A program made the position numbers and the translations under genes. DNA of 64,000 nucleotides from Cordilura impudica (Eukaryota; Arthropoda; Insecta; Diptera; Scathophagidae), in the NCBI GenBank assembly GCA_963682025.1, contig OY821518.1, positions 304,891,429-304,955,428 of the forward strand. Direction: 5' to 3'. Below are positions 1 through 11,834 of the stretch, one piece after another. Positions within the stretch are counted from its first letter, which is position 1. The number at the start of each line of letters is the position of its first letter. The notes under the pieces were generated by a model, which saw only the letters and a list, made by a program, of their open reading frames with translations, was not told the origin of the DNA and did not search any database.

Positions 1-760
1 TTTTTTTTTTTTACTTAAAAATGAAACAGAATATTTTTGTTTTGTTATGCAGGAGAATTTGCAAATAGGTTTTGATTAAATCTGTCTATTTTATTATGGA
101 AATAAAAATTGTAATATGTTTTGTTTAGCGTACTTAGAAATTGTTAAATCCAGTTTTATATGAAATAAATGTTATTATATCGTTTTGTATTTTATTATAT
201 TCATAGTAGGCATTAGTAGGAAAATACATTCCATATTCCTGGAGTAGTGTGTTATCAAAGGGTGGGGGAGTTATATATAATTGAATATCCCTAATAATGC
301 TCCCTTTATTCCTACATTATTATTCCTTATTCATTATTATCTTATTCCATATTTTGTTTAGTTTAATATTTTATTTAATGTTTATCACTTTATATTTTTC
401 ATTCAATATTATCCATTACTTTCTTTTTAATTATTATTGTTTTTGTAATTTATCTAAATGTTATCTTTATTATTTCATTATTTCAAACCGGTCTTACCGT
501 TACTTTTAAACTATATAAAAGAACTTAACAATGTAAAATCTGAATCATTATGAAATATTGAGTTCTACGAAAGTGTTGTTTTTAAAATATAAATAAATAA
601 ATATTTAAATAAAAACCTAACATTACGCACAAATTGTTTTATTACTAAGTGTCTCTCAGTCAACACTCTATTCTATAGAATAGTAAAATAGTAAAATAGT
701 AAAAATGTTGAGAAATTTCCTTCTACGCACGAGTAGAAATTAGCTATAGACAAGAGATCA
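1..760. other. AT-rich intergenic DNA
   Basis: No gene is visible. The stretch opens with a T-run and is dominated by A and T. A short ATAGTAAA-type direct repeat lies near 676-705. The 70-residue ORF at 297-509 is rich in F, Y, I and L and reads as a by-product of T-rich DNA. Confidence 0.6.
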
Positions 761-762
761 GG

Positions 763-975
763 GCCAAATCACCGCATTCGATATCGAGTAAAATCAATCG
801 AAATTCCGTAGTTTGGCTTATTATATGAAGAAGACGGACAGACGCTTTTCTTCTTAATCAGAGGCCATAATTCTTCAACTGTGAAAAAGAAAAATTATTC
901 TCAGCATTTTATTTTGGGAAATAAAAAATGATTTCGATCGAAAAATTTCGATAACGAATGCGGTGATTTGGCTCC
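763..975. repeat. short palindromic MITE-like element
   Basis: The left edge CCAAATCACCGCATTCG is repeated in inverted orientation at the right edge (CGAATGCGGTGATTTGG), about 213 bp away. The similarity continues inward through an ATCGA-containing stretch. No coding capacity is visible and the target duplication is unclear. A diverged relative without these sharp ends lies near 32936-33120. The call is a non-autonomous inverted-repeat element of unknown superfamily. Confidence 0.6.
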
Positions 976-1527
976 AGTAACTTCTGGTGACACTGTCAAC
1001 GAATGCGTCAACAACTTGTTTTTTTATTATGCTGCGCTTTCAATAGGTAGAGATTTTTTTGACTGCACAACTGTTGTTCTCAGTTGCTCTCTTCTTTCTA
1101 TTTTTATTGTATCATTTTCTTTCACTGAAAAAACACAAGTGCTCAGAGTAAATAAGTTGCCTTTAAGAAATTGATTAATAAGTTTAAAGAAAAGGTGACT
1201 AAAATTATTTCGTGACAATTTTTAAATAAAATATAATATGAACAAAAGAAATTATTTAAGACAAATAAAAAAAAAAACAATTTTATACAAAAAGATAGAA
1301 TAAAATGAAACAGCCTTGAAGAAATGTGCTGTAAAAATGTAAATTTTGTTTAAAAAAATATTTTGATAAAAAAAAAATTAAAACACTGTGCTGTGGTTAA
1401 TTTAAAATAATATATACGTATAGAAAGGTTTAGCTAGCCTTGAGTAAATGTAGTTCTAGTTAAAAAAAATATTAAAAAGCTCTTTCAGACAAAAAAGAAA
1501 TGTGTTTTTTTATATTGCCCCAACCCC
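976..1527. other. AT-rich intergenic DNA
   Basis: Several A-runs and T-runs. Overlapping short ORFs on both strands around 968-1218 look like chance. No gene or repeat family was recognised. Confidence 0.5.
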
Positions 1528-1854
1528 TTAAAAAATAATTGCTCGAGAATCGACTGAGAAGCACCAATTATGTAGACTAGAGTTACTAAAATGTACTCGT
1601 GAATCTTTGGTTCCAATGTCTACATATGGTCCTAAAAGAACTACGTCCTCAGTAGTGACAAAGTCTACTTGTTGATTTCCAATGACACGCCTGTTAAATG
1701 TCAATGGTAGATAACATTGGCTGGAATATCGCTGGTCAGTAGTACTGGTGACAATATCACTAGTACAACAGTTCAGTTTTACTATTGACATTCCCTGCAG
1801 GATAATAAACAAGCAGCCAAAAATGTAATTGTATGTGTTTACATTTAAGCTCAT
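1528..1854 (-). CDS. hypothetical small secreted protein
   Basis: This is a 108-codon ORF whose first 25 or so residues include a hydrophobic core (YIFGCLFIILQG), which could be a signal peptide. The rest has balanced composition and four cysteines (two adjacent near residue 30, one near 47, one near 98), unlike the F/I/K-rich chance ORFs around it. The start sits in TTCAATGAG, an acceptable fly initiation context. It ends in TAA next to an AT-rich tail. No family was recognised, and there is no neighbour to suggest a role. It could also be an exon or chance. Confidence 0.3.
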   Translation of the reverse strand: MSLNVNTYNYIFGCLFIILQGMSIVKLNCCTSDIVTSTTDQRYSSQCYLPLTFNRRVIGNQQVDFVTTEDVVLLGPYVDIGTKDSRVHFSNSSLHNWCFSVDSRAIIF

Positions 1855-2148
1855 TGAATTTAATAATGGCTTTCAATTAAAGGGCAAGCAAATCTGTGGT
1901 TTTCTAGAATAACTGCGTATGTCATAAAATCAAAATGTTCAGGGGAGCCAAAAAAACGATATATTTGAAATTATGGGCTCGATATAAAGATTTTAGAGTC
2001 GTGTAGATATGGGCAATAAATAATGTATATAAAATTTGAGTCAAAAATCTTAAGAGATCTATTCCCAGAGACGGACGAAAAAAACAATATGTAAATTATA
2101 CTTAAGTGTGTGCAGATAAAACAACATATGTCGACAAACGTTGTTTTT
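1855..2148. other. intergenic DNA, possible old repeat
   Basis: No gene. A stretch around 1940-2090 ending in AGACGGACG resembles an old, unassigned interspersed repeat, but no second clear copy was found in the window. Confidence 0.3.
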
Positions 2149-2785
2149 TATACCCTATACCACTATGTGGTTTGGGTATAATGACTTTGTGCTGCTGTTT
2201 GTAACAACCAAAAATATTCTTCCTAGACCCATCTTTAATTATACCGATCGACTCAGAATCACTTTTTAAGTCGAAATAGCCATGTCCGTCCGTCTGTAAA
2301 GCTTGCAATCAAACTACAGGCCGCAAATATGAATATATTTTGATGAAATTTAATATATAAGCTTCCATAGGTCATGGGATGAATGCTATTGAAATTGGTG
2401 AGAATCGGTCCATGTTCAGACCTAGCCCCCATACAAATGACCCCTATGAAATCGACATAAATTGCCATCAGCTCCAAATTATCATATAGATCTCAGTCAA
2501 ATTGGGTTTGTATGTGTATGTGTATCAGTAGTTCAAAATTACTCCCTATTGGAAAATTCTTAGTCATAGGCCCCATATAGAGCTGCTTCCCGATCTTCAC
2601 TTAAATCTATCAAAAAACAAAAATATTACACAGATTTTTCTCAAATTTGGTTTGTATATATTTTTTCAATGTATAAGTGACTATACCAAATATGGTCATG
2701 ATCGGTCCATTTTTCGACCTAGTCCCCATATAAATATAGTATCCGATATGAATTTTTTCACATCTGCACCGAAAACAATTAATAA
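2149..2785 (-). mobile_element. DINE-1-like element, copy 1 (truncated)
   Basis: In minus orientation the copy begins with the imperfect hairpin TATACCCTATACCAC / GTGGTTTGGGTATA. It then carries the conserved ATACCGATCGA block, a GTCCGTCCGTC tract and the shared body. It stops in the AAAATTAATAAC region, before the palindromic terminus, where copy 2 starts head-to-head. Structure (subterminal inverted repeats, GACGGAC microsatellite, terminal hairpin) matches what is known of DINE-1/INE-1 and other non-autonomous Helentron-type elements. The family assignment is by structure, not by alignment. Confidence 0.7.
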
Positions 2786-2786
2786 C

Positions 2787-3576
2787 AAGTAAGAAAATTA
2801 TAGTCGGTCTAGACCGACTATACAATACCCTATACCATGCATTTAGAGACCCTATCTCTCAGGCCCAACTAACTGGATATAGAAAATAAGCATAAACCAA
2901 ATTTGGGATGTTTATTAATTTTTTTGGCTGAAGATATGAAAAAGTTCATATCGGATGCTATATCTATATGGGGACTAGGCCCCAAAATGGACCGATTCTG
3001 ACCATGTTGGTAAAGTCTCTTGTATTTTGCAAAAATATATACAACAAAATTTGAGAGGAATCAGTGGATTGTTTTTTTTTTAATAGATTTAAGTGAAGAT
3101 CGGGAAGCAGCTCTATATGGTGCCAAAGGGATCATTTTTGGACTACTCATTAGCGGATATAATGAACGCATACAAACCCAATTTGACTAAGATTTATATG
3201 AAAATTTGGATCTTATGACAATTTATGTTGATTTCATAGGGGTCATTTGTATGGGGGCTAGGTCTGAAAATGGACTGATTCTTACCAGTTTCAATAGCGT
3301 TCATCCCATGGCAGATAGAGGCTTATATACCAAATTTCATCTAAATATATTCATATTTTCGACCTGCAGTTTGATTACAAGCTTTACATGGACACACAGA
3401 ACGACGGACGGACGGACGGACGGACATCGTTAAATCGAATCAGAAAGTGATTCAGAAAGTGATTCTGATTCGATCGGTATAATTAAAGATGGGTCTAGAT
3501 CAAATATTTTTGGTAGTTACAAACAGCAGCACAAAGTCATTATACCCAAACCACATAGTGGTATAGGGTATAAAAA
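2787..3576 (+). mobile_element. DINE-1-like element, copy 2 (full length)
   Basis: This copy has both ends. The left end AAGTAAGAAAATTATAG leads into a palindrome with 12-bp arms (TATAGTCGGTCT). The right end is CATAGTGGTATAGGGTATA. A subterminal ATACCCTATACCA near the left end is repeated inverted at the right end. GACGGACGGACGG lies at about 3408. The 75-residue ORF at 3206 is in the repeat body and is not a gene. Confidence 0.75.
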
Positions 3577-3577
3577 T

Positions 3578-4161
3578 CAGAGTTCAGAAAAAAACGCACG
3601 CTGAATAAAAAACTCGTACATATATGTAAACAAACATAACTTAGACCAACACACACATATTTTTATTTTCATACCAATTATGTTTGTTTTTAAATTTTCT
3701 TCGGTGCCCAACACAACCATGACTGTGTTCGTTTTAATATTTCGTTATTCGAGTTCAGTTATATTTTAAACACGACTTAAAATATAACTGAACTCGAACC
3801 TGTTTATTGTACATGTTGTGTTTTTTCTTACTACACGAGCCACAACACGACTTAAAATATAACTGAACTCGAACCTGTTTATTGTACATGTTCTGTGTAT
3901 TTTTTCATTACACGTACCAGAACATGAACTTCAAATAAAGCAACACTCAAAAATGTGTGCTTTATGTGTGATTGAAACAAAAAGTATGTGATACAAAAAT
4001 GTTCGTGTAAATAACGAAATATTAAAACGAACACAGTCATGGTTGTGTTGGGCACCGTAGAAAATTTAGAAACGCACATAATTGATATGAAAATAAAGAT
4101 ATGTGTTGGCTGCTTTTGAACAGAACATTGTGTGTTTCGTGTGTGTATTTTCTGAACCTTG
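3578..4161. mobile_element. hAT-type foldback element, copy 1
   Basis: Ends are CAGAGTTCAGAAAA (left) and TTTTCTGAACCTTG (right), near-perfect inverted repeats. They are flanked by an exact 8-bp duplication ATAAAAAT at 3570-3577 and 4162-4169, the hallmark of hAT insertion. The arms are long inverted repeats with no transposase. Compared with the 794-bp copy at 32069, about 200 bp of the left arm is missing after TTTCGTTATT near 3748. The 109-residue ORF at 3879 is in the arm and is not conserved as coding. Confidence 0.9.
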
Positions 4162-4290
4162 ATAAAAATGCCACTCAAATTTAGTTTATGATTATTTGCT
4201 ATATCCAATTAGCTGGACCGAAGAGATAGGGTCTCTTAACCATGGTATAGGGTATCGTATAGTCGGGCTAGACCGACTATAATTTTCTTA
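4162..4290 (-). mobile_element. DINE-1-like fragment, palindrome end
   Basis: Only the palindrome-side 130 bp is present, ending in CGACTATAATTTTCTTAC. Its first bases coincide with the 8-bp hAT target duplication. Before the hAT insertion this fragment was therefore joined directly to the right end of copy 2. Confidence 0.7.
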
Positions 4291-6316
4291 CTTTTTTTTT
4301 TTTTTAAACTACCAATGCAACTACCCATGAAGACATAGGTTGTTGTTGCTTGAAAAATGAATTTTTTGTTCGTCAACAAAAAGTTAACGGGAGTTAGGAT
4401 GAGAATATAACAACGTATCAAGAATAATAGTGACAAAAAATAACAGAAATACACAAGTTTTTATAAGTGGTTATAAACTGAAAACTAATCCAAAATTATT
4501 TTGCATTTTTTTTTCATTAATAACAACGTATGTCGCTTTGTGTCGTTTTCTGAGAAAATAATTTGTCAGCGATCAAACGTTAGTCGTTAGTGCTGCAAAT
4601 TAATTTAATAAACATTTAAGTTACGTTGTTATTTAAAGAAAAAACTCAGAAATGGTCAATATTTTTTCAAAAAAAATTTAACACATGTAGAGAGCATTAA
4701 AAATTAATATATTTGGCATCTTTAACTCAAACCTTACATAAATGGACATACGCGGTTTATGTCAATTATCTTATTAGTTTTAAACATCAGTGTAAAAAAT
4801 GTAGCCATTATAATTTGTAATATGCCATTTTTGTCTCGTGTTCTAAAAGAATGTCTTTAGAACATGGGTGGAGGGTATCAAAGATTCGGTATAGCCAAAT
4901 TTATTACTCTTAAATTTTTTTTTTAAATCAATTATAACAGCATATTTTCTGCTTGAAAACCTATTTTATTTTTATTTAAATTGAAAAAAAAATATTAAGA
5001 AAAATGAATGCAAACAATAACTCTCAGTATCGATTAAATTCCCAGTACAGTGAATGAATTAATGAACCAAGATTCGTTTGTTTGTATATGAAAATCATCT
5101 TAAATGAAAGCCACAGAAACGGAAACGACTGTTAGCATTAATGCAGCGTTATTTATTTAATTCATTAATTGCAAAACATTACAATTTGCAAGTTGCAATA
5201 CAAACTGAAATAAGCAATAGCAATTGCTTTCTAATTACGTAAATGGCTCAATGTGCTTACAACAGCAGCACAGAAGGAAACAAAACAACAAAGACGTCAT
5301 AACAATTCTCTGCTTGTAGCCAACCAGCAACAAAAATAAGAAGCAACTGGGTAAGAAATAAATCGCATTTGAACCGAATTTGATTTACCCTTAACCACGA
5401 CAGCTCAAATTTTTACTAGTGGCTATCAAGCAGTTTTCAACTAAATACAAAGAAAATCTTGAAAATATGGGATTAGAAATTATATAAATTTACTTTTGAA
5501 ATGACGACATTTCTTGAAAATTTCATTTGTATAATGACGAAGGATACAAATGCGTTTATGTGTTAAACGTCTGCAAGTAGCCACGATAGTCTCATTAGCT
5601 GCAAGAACAATATTTAACATCCGGCAAAAACATTTATTTTTGTTAACTGTTTTGTTTTTGCCTTATCAAAAAAGTATGCTTATAATGGGAGCCCAAGTAA
5701 AAATGAAAAACGAAATACAATTACATCTGGTTATATGATGTTTCAAAAAATATATTTTATAAAACAGAGAATTTATCAAACTATCCAAAATTGTAGCAAA
5801 CTATACAAATTCAATTGGTCGTATTTTAAAGATTTAGATAAAATCACATTTTTACTTACTTGGTGTCTGACTTAAAACTCTACGAGTGCAATATGAAATT
5901 GTATGTAAATGCGACGGAATTTTACAAGTTGGTTGGTACCTACGAGTGCTTCTAAAGTAAACAACACTACAAAACATTACAATTTAACACAAGTGTGCAA
6001 TTTAGCAACAGCAATGTGAAATTAACTCTGGGAATTGAGCAACAAATGTTTAAGCATTCAGACACTCAACTAGCCTTTTTGTAGTGGCATACATTCATGG
6101 CACACCATTGGAAAGGTTGAACGAGTATGAGGACTAGTGCGAGAGAAAACTGTACTCGTATCTAGTGAAATGCTAAGTTTTATAAATTCAAGCCAAGCAT
6201 CAATAATCACACATACACGCACATACATGCACACAGTATCTACATTAGTTACTACCCAGTCAGCATTTGGAGGGTTGTTTTTAGCAAAACTTGTTCGACC
6301 ACTTTTGATGATTAAC
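4291..6316. other. AT-rich intergenic DNA
   Basis: About 2 kb without a recognisable gene or repeat. Short ORFs near 5550-5738 and 6070-6318 are unconvincing. A CA-rich stretch (CACATACACGCACATACATG) lies near 6210. Confidence 0.5.
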
Positions 6317-7105
6317 AAGTAAGAAAATTATAGTCGGTCTAGACCGACTATACGATACCCTATACCATGCGTTAAGAGACCCTATCTCTTAGGCCCAACT
6401 AATTGGATACAGAAAATAAGCATAAACCAAATTTAAGTGGCATTTTTATTAATTTTTTTACAGATATGAAAAAGTTCATATCGGATGCTATGTTTATATG
6501 GGGACTAGGTCCAAAAATGGACTGATCCTGACCATGGTTGGTAAAGTCTCTTGTATTTTGCGAGAATATATACAAACAAAATTTGAGATGAATCAGTGTA
6601 ATATTTTTGTTTTTTGATAGATTTAAGTGAAGATCGGGAAGCAGCTCTATATGGGGCCTATGACCAAGAGTTGTCCCATAGGGACCGTTTTTGGACTATT
6701 CATTAATGGATGTAATAAACTCATACAAACCCAATTTGACTAAGATCTATACGACAATTTGGATCTTATGGCAATTTATGTCGATTTTATAGGGGTCATT
6801 TGTATGGGGGCTAGGACTGAACATGGATGGATTCTCACCAATTTCATTCCATGACCGATGAAAGCTTATATACCAAATTTCATCAAAATATATTCATATT
6901 TGCGACCTGCAGTTTGATTACAAGGTTTACATGGACACACAGACGGACGGACGGACGGAAGGACAGACATAGTCAAATCGATTCAAAAAGTGATTCTGAT
7001 TCGATCGGTATAATAAAAGATGGGTCTAGCTAAAATATTTTTGGTTGTTACAAACAGCAGCACAAGGTCATTATACCCAAACCACATAGTGGTATAGGGT
7101 ATAAA
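6317..7105 (+). mobile_element. DINE-1-like element, copy 4 (full length)
   Basis: This copy is complete: AAGTAAGAAAATTATAG and palindrome on the left, GACGGACGGACGG tract near 6945, and CATAGTGGTATAGGGTATA on the right. No clear target duplication was seen, as expected of Helitron-type insertion. Confidence 0.75.
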
Positions 7106-7866
7106 AACTGATTAATCTCATGTGCGATTATAAGACAACTCGAAAATTAATCGCGCTAACTCTTTAAAAGTAATTTGGATGTATATATTGTCAAAAATCA
7201 TATAACTGAATCTTCTTCAAGTTCTTTTGATGCCTAAAAACTGATTAATCACTCGCGTGCTTGAAAAGAAACTCAAAAATGATTTGCGCTTACGCTTAAA
7301 GAGTGATTTATTAAAAGTAAAGACCTTTAATTAGGATTATTTTTTATATGCACGAAACATGGAACTAGATCGTTACAGAAACTTAGAAAAAATTGATTCA
7401 AAGGACGCAAAGACTATGCCGTTAAATTATACTAAATGGAGGTGGTCACATTGATTAACCTAAAATTAAACAATAGATTGTAGTTACAAAAAATATTTAA
7501 GTAAATAGTAAATCTAAATAATAAAGAATATGGGTTTTAAATTTGAAGAATTTTCATTGCAAAATAAAGGAGATATGGACATTTGAAATTTTGACGGTAC
7601 TATATATCAAATCGTTGTTGGTGTGTTTGCTTCTAACGAATGATCACCGGAACTATAAAAGCTACCAAGCTAAGATTTATATCACAGATTCTTTTGGAGC
7701 TCTTCTCGGTTTTCGTAAAGAGGGGCTCGGAAAAGAGGGCGTGGCATTTGCTTTACAAAGTAAATACTTATAACAACGATAGTCTTAAAACTGTGTTAGT
7801 CGATTAATTATAAGACAAATCAGACAAAAGTAATTTGTACTACAGCAGTTAGGAGGATAATGTTAT
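7106..7866. other. region 5' of the non-LTR element
   Basis: AAAACTGATTAATC occurs near 7104 and again near 7233, a small direct duplication. The ORF at 7543-7773 has no recognisable domain. It may be a decayed part of the retrotransposon's 5' region, but this is not shown. Confidence 0.35.
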
Positions 7867-8157
7867 GAAAAATGTAGAGTGTTTGACGAAACCGTTACAA
7901 TACAATGTTTTAAATGCCAAGGATACAATCATAAATCGGGTGAATGTAAAAATGAAGAAATTTGTTTCAAATGTCATGGAAACCACAAATCAAAAGAATG
8001 TAATAAAGAAATAATTAACAAATGTATTAATTGCATAAAAGCCAATAAGAAACTAGATATGGGACTTGATGAAAATCATATAACATCAAATAAAGAATGC
8101 CCAGTTTACCGAAATAAACTAAATTATAAAAAGAAAAGGTTAGGACTATCCATGTAA
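7867..8157 (+). pseudogene. non-LTR ORF1 (gag) C-terminal zinc knuckles
   Basis: The reading frame is open for about 95 codons. It contains two clear CCHC knuckles (CFKCQGYNHKSGEC and CFKCHGNHKSKEC) and a third degenerate cysteine pair (CINC) further on. The lead-in KCRVFDE and the knuckle spacing are typical of ORF1 nucleic-acid-binding proteins of Jockey/I-type elements, which coat the RNA. No upstream N-terminal domain is visible, so this is a fragment. It ends at a TAA just before ORF2. Confidence 0.75.
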
Positions 8158-8159
8158 CA

Positions 8160-10804
8160 ATTCCAGCAGATAAGTGGTATATACACAAACGTATGTGGTT
8201 TAATGAATAATTTCGACCAACTGGAAGTAATTGCTGATGAACAAAAACCAGATTTTATAATATTGACGGAGACACACGCAACGAAGCAAATAGATGAGAA
8301 TGAGATTAGGCTATCGAAATATGATCACTATATTACATATTCAAACTCAAAAATGACCGGCGGAGTAACTATATATTTTACAAAATTTTGGAATATTTCG
8401 AAAATATGCTAGCAAGTTTATGACAACAAGTACTGGATGAGTGTATACTTGGCGAAATTGAGGAAAACACAAATTATGATAATGGCTGTCTACATATCAC
8501 CAAGTAGTAGCGAAACAGAATTTTCGAAGTATTTGAGCAAGTAATCGAAGATTTATGTGAAACACAATACGACATAATTATAGCTGGAGACTTCAACATC
8601 GATTGGAGTAAGGAAGGAACTTACAAAAACAGATTAGAGAACATATTTAACGATAATGGACTTTAAAAAACTGTAAATGAATATACAAGAGTAACACCAA
8701 ACACAAAAACTATAATAGACTATATAATAACTAATAATGAAAACATAATACCAAAAACAATAGTGCGAATAAAATAGGAGATCATTAAGCAATTGACATA
8801 AATTTTGAAATTCCATCCGAGAATAAGGAGCCAATAAATAAAAAGGAAATTGAGTTTTTTAAATATAATAAACAATCATACAACATAGAGATCAGTGCAA
8901 TACTTAGATATAATGAAATTGATGCCATAAATACTACAGTGGGTCATTTCGACGACTGTATTGAGAAACCAATAAAGAAATTTACAACCAAAAAAACAGT
9001 GATCGAAAAAAGTAAAGTGAATAATTGGTTCAATGCGGAACTGAGGACATTAAAAAAAGAGAAAGTTTTTAAATATCAAAGAGCTATAGTAGAGAACAAT
9101 GATATAGCCTGGAATAATTATAAACTTAGTAGAAATATATATAAAAATAAAATTGAAACCGAGAAAAACAAATTTGTTAATAATAGAATAAATAATGCCA
9201 AGGACCGGAAAGAAATGTGGAATAAAATTAAAGATTTAATTCTTAAGAAAAATAAAAATGTGATAGATACTGTGATGTTTAATGAAATAGAATATAAGGA
9301 TAACTATCAGATAGCCACACCATTTAACTATTATTTTGTCGATAGCTTTAAGTCCACAAATGATACAATAGAAAATGTGCAATACAAAAATGAAATTCCT
9401 GTGATAAATAATAGATTTAAATTCCGCGGAATAACAATTCAAGAACTTAAAAAAATTTTTAAGAACCTGAAGAACAAACCGGATTTTAATAAAGTCTCAA
9501 AGAAAATAATTATGGATAATTGGAATATTGTAGGTAAATATATGCTTAAGATTATTAATAAATCGCTTGAAAGCGGGGTTTTTCCTGATAGTTGGAAATA
9601 TTCAATGGTAACACCAGTAGAAAAAATTGCGAAAACAAATAGATGCGATGAATTTCGTCCTATAAACACGCTGAAAAGATGTGAAAAAATTATTGAGAAA
9701 ATTGTAAAGGAACAACTCGAAAAATACATGGAAGTAAATAAACTTTTTTCAAACTATCAGTCAGGATTTAGAAAAAATACTCGTGCGAGACCACAGTCAA
9801 TTATGTTATAAATAGGTGGAAGTATATAGACAAGAAAAAGAAAATTATGGCTATATTCCTGGATTTTAAAAGAGCGTTCGAGACCATTGACAGAGAAATA
9901 TTAATTCAAAAACTTTACATGTACGGTATCAGGGAAAACGAATTAAGGTGGTTTAAATCATATTTGACAAATAGAAATCAAATAACAAAGATTAATGGCG
10001 TCAAATCAGATGAGATTTACAACGAGTATGGTGTACCCCAAGGTTCCATTCTAGGAGCACTACTATTTATAATATACATTAACGACTTACCAAACATCTT
10101 AAGCAATTACGAAATTATCTTGTATGCAGATGACACATTAATTTATGCGGAAGCAGACACGGAAGAAAAACACACGAATAAAGTAATGCATGATATAAAT
10201 AAAATAAATAACTGGCTAAAAATGAACAGACTAAAACTAAATGAAAATAAAACAAAAATGCTAGAAATAAATATGAACAGCGACTCAGTCTTTAAAATAA
10301 TAATAATAATCGATAAGGACTTAAAATTCAGACAACACGTTGAATATATATGTAAGAAAATCGGGGAAAAAAATCGGATTTTTTAAACGGGTTAGAAATA
10401 AAATATCGTTAATAACTGCAATAAACATTGTATATAACGTAATGATAAAACCACATTTTGAATTTGGCTCTACAATTTTATATACATGCTGTACAACAAA
10501 TCAAATAGATAGACTACAAAAATTGCAGAATAAAGCTATGCGTTCAATATTGAAATGTAATCAACACGCTCCAATACAAACAATGCTCGACACGTTAAAA
10601 TGGCTTAATATTCAACAAAGGTTGGAAGTAAACACAATCAACTTTGTTCAGAAAATGAAAATTGGAAATGCACAAGAATACCTAATAGATCAGCTGAATT
10701 ATGTGAGAGAAATACAACCATACAACTTGAGAAATGCAGATGACTTCAGACTTCCCAGTACTACAACAACAGCTATGCAACGATCACTTTCTTCAAGGGA
10801 CTAA
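8160..10804 (+). pseudogene. non-LTR ORF2: endonuclease and reverse transcriptase
   Basis: The N-terminal part keeps endonuclease-like motifs: FIILTETH near 8255, GDFNID near 8590 and IDYIITNN near 8720. The reverse transcriptase follows from about 8940: EFRPINTL, YQSGFRKN, AIFLDFKRAFETID, GVPQGSILG and the catalytic YADD near 10128. The frame is broken at several points. Around 9775 and 10365 the shift is one base in an A-run (GAAAAAATAC and GGAAAAAAATC). The protein would nick target DNA and copy the element's RNA into it. It cannot do so as written. After the last codon here a MITE interrupts the gene. Confidence 0.8.
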
Positions 10805-11323
10805 AGCGGGATATACACGGTCAAAATGATTGAACTGCATTTTGGTGGTATTAGTGAAAATGTGTTTGTATGTGTCACACCGACGATGATTGAAGCAAAA
10901 TCAAAAAATTTAGATTTTCTGCTTGCATGACGTACGAATTTGATGTGTGTATATCGTTGATTGATCAAGCATGTTCTCATTTTTAGTGAAGCAAATGGTT
11001 GTGAGGAGATGTCGGATGAAAGGAAAAATATTTTAGAATTGCTGGAAGCTTGCCATTAAGTTTTCATGGGTAAATGAATTCCTTTTTTTAACTACTCCTT
11101 CATCCAGATACGTTTATTCTTCTTCTTTTTTCATTTTGTTTTGCTTTTAAGCACACTGCCAAAATGACGACAAGTGTATCGTCCGCTACCGACATGATGT
11201 TTTCAGCACAAAATCAAAAACCAAATGAATGATTGAAGTGCTATGCAGTACCGTGTATGTTCAAAGCTTCATGCACACATACATGAATTTGACGTCAAGC
11301 ATTTTGACCGTGTATACTGGCCT
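10805..11323. mobile_element. 0.5-kb MITE copy 1, TAA duplication
   Basis: Ends are AGCGGGATATACACGGTCAA and TTGACCGTGTATACTGGCCT, forming imperfect terminal inverted repeats of about 28 bp. TAA flanks both sides (10802-10804 and 11324-11326). Removing the element and one TAA restores the reading frame of the host reverse transcriptase, which fixes the boundaries. A 3-bp TWA duplication is typical of PIF/Harbinger transposons, so it is probably a Harbinger-type MITE. A close second copy lies at 33219-33745. Confidence 0.9.
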
Positions 11324-11424
11324 TAAAGTTATACAATATGCTACCGAATAGTGTAAAAAATGAGAGAAATATTAATATATGTAGAAGAAATATAACACAA
11401 TTTGTTAGAAATAGAATTCTATAG
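11324..11424 (+). pseudogene. C-terminal end of the non-LTR ORF2
   Basis: Immediately after the MITE the frame resumes with KLYNMLPNSVKNE and ends at TAG near 11424. Joined across the TAA site it follows on from the residues before 10804. The motif around LYN-LP is the usual tail of Jockey/CR1-type reverse transcriptase proteins. Confidence 0.75.
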
Positions 11425-11834
11425 CTAGAGTTCTATATATAATTGGTAAAATATACATACCATTATCAGATAAATTTAAAAGTATTGTAAATACTCCTAA
11501 TAATAATAATTATAATAATAATTTATTTAAAGATATAATCTTCTATTAAATATGAGTTTATATGTAAAATTGATTGAATTTCTATATTTGTATATAAAAA
11601 ATATAATTATAATAATAAAAAAAATGTGGAAATGAGGAGTAATTTAATAGAAAATGAAAATACTTCATTGGAAGCCATAGAAGTTACATGAAAAAATAAA
11701 ACTCCAATTTTTCTTGTCATCGATCTTCAAAATTTTATCGCCATTTTATAGATAATATATCCAAATAAATGAAGCCAAAAAATATGGTTAAACTATTGCT
11801 AATTGTGGGCGAGGCATGCTGTCAAACTCAACTG

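Larger units (their letters stand above)
7860..11640 (+). mobile_element. non-LTR retrotransposon, Jockey/CR1-like
   Basis: One element can be followed from a zinc-knuckle ORF1 fragment through endonuclease and reverse transcriptase to a 3' UTR containing TAATAATAATAAT (around 11499-11523). The 5' boundary is not visible, because the N-terminal part of ORF1 is missing or unrecognisable. A 519-bp MITE splits the last codons of ORF2. TAA-rich 3' tails are known from I-like and related elements. The clade call is tentative. Confidence 0.75.

Noticed and set aside
297..509. 70-residue ORF
   Set aside because: Almost all F, Y, I, L and S, as expected from T-rich DNA.
3879..4208. 109-residue ORF in the hAT foldback
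   Set aside because: It lies in an inverted arm, crosses the element boundary and has no transposase motif.
9439..9729. antisense ORFs over the reverse transcriptase (also 9236-9442)
   Set aside because: They are shadows of the real plus-strand frame, with no motif.
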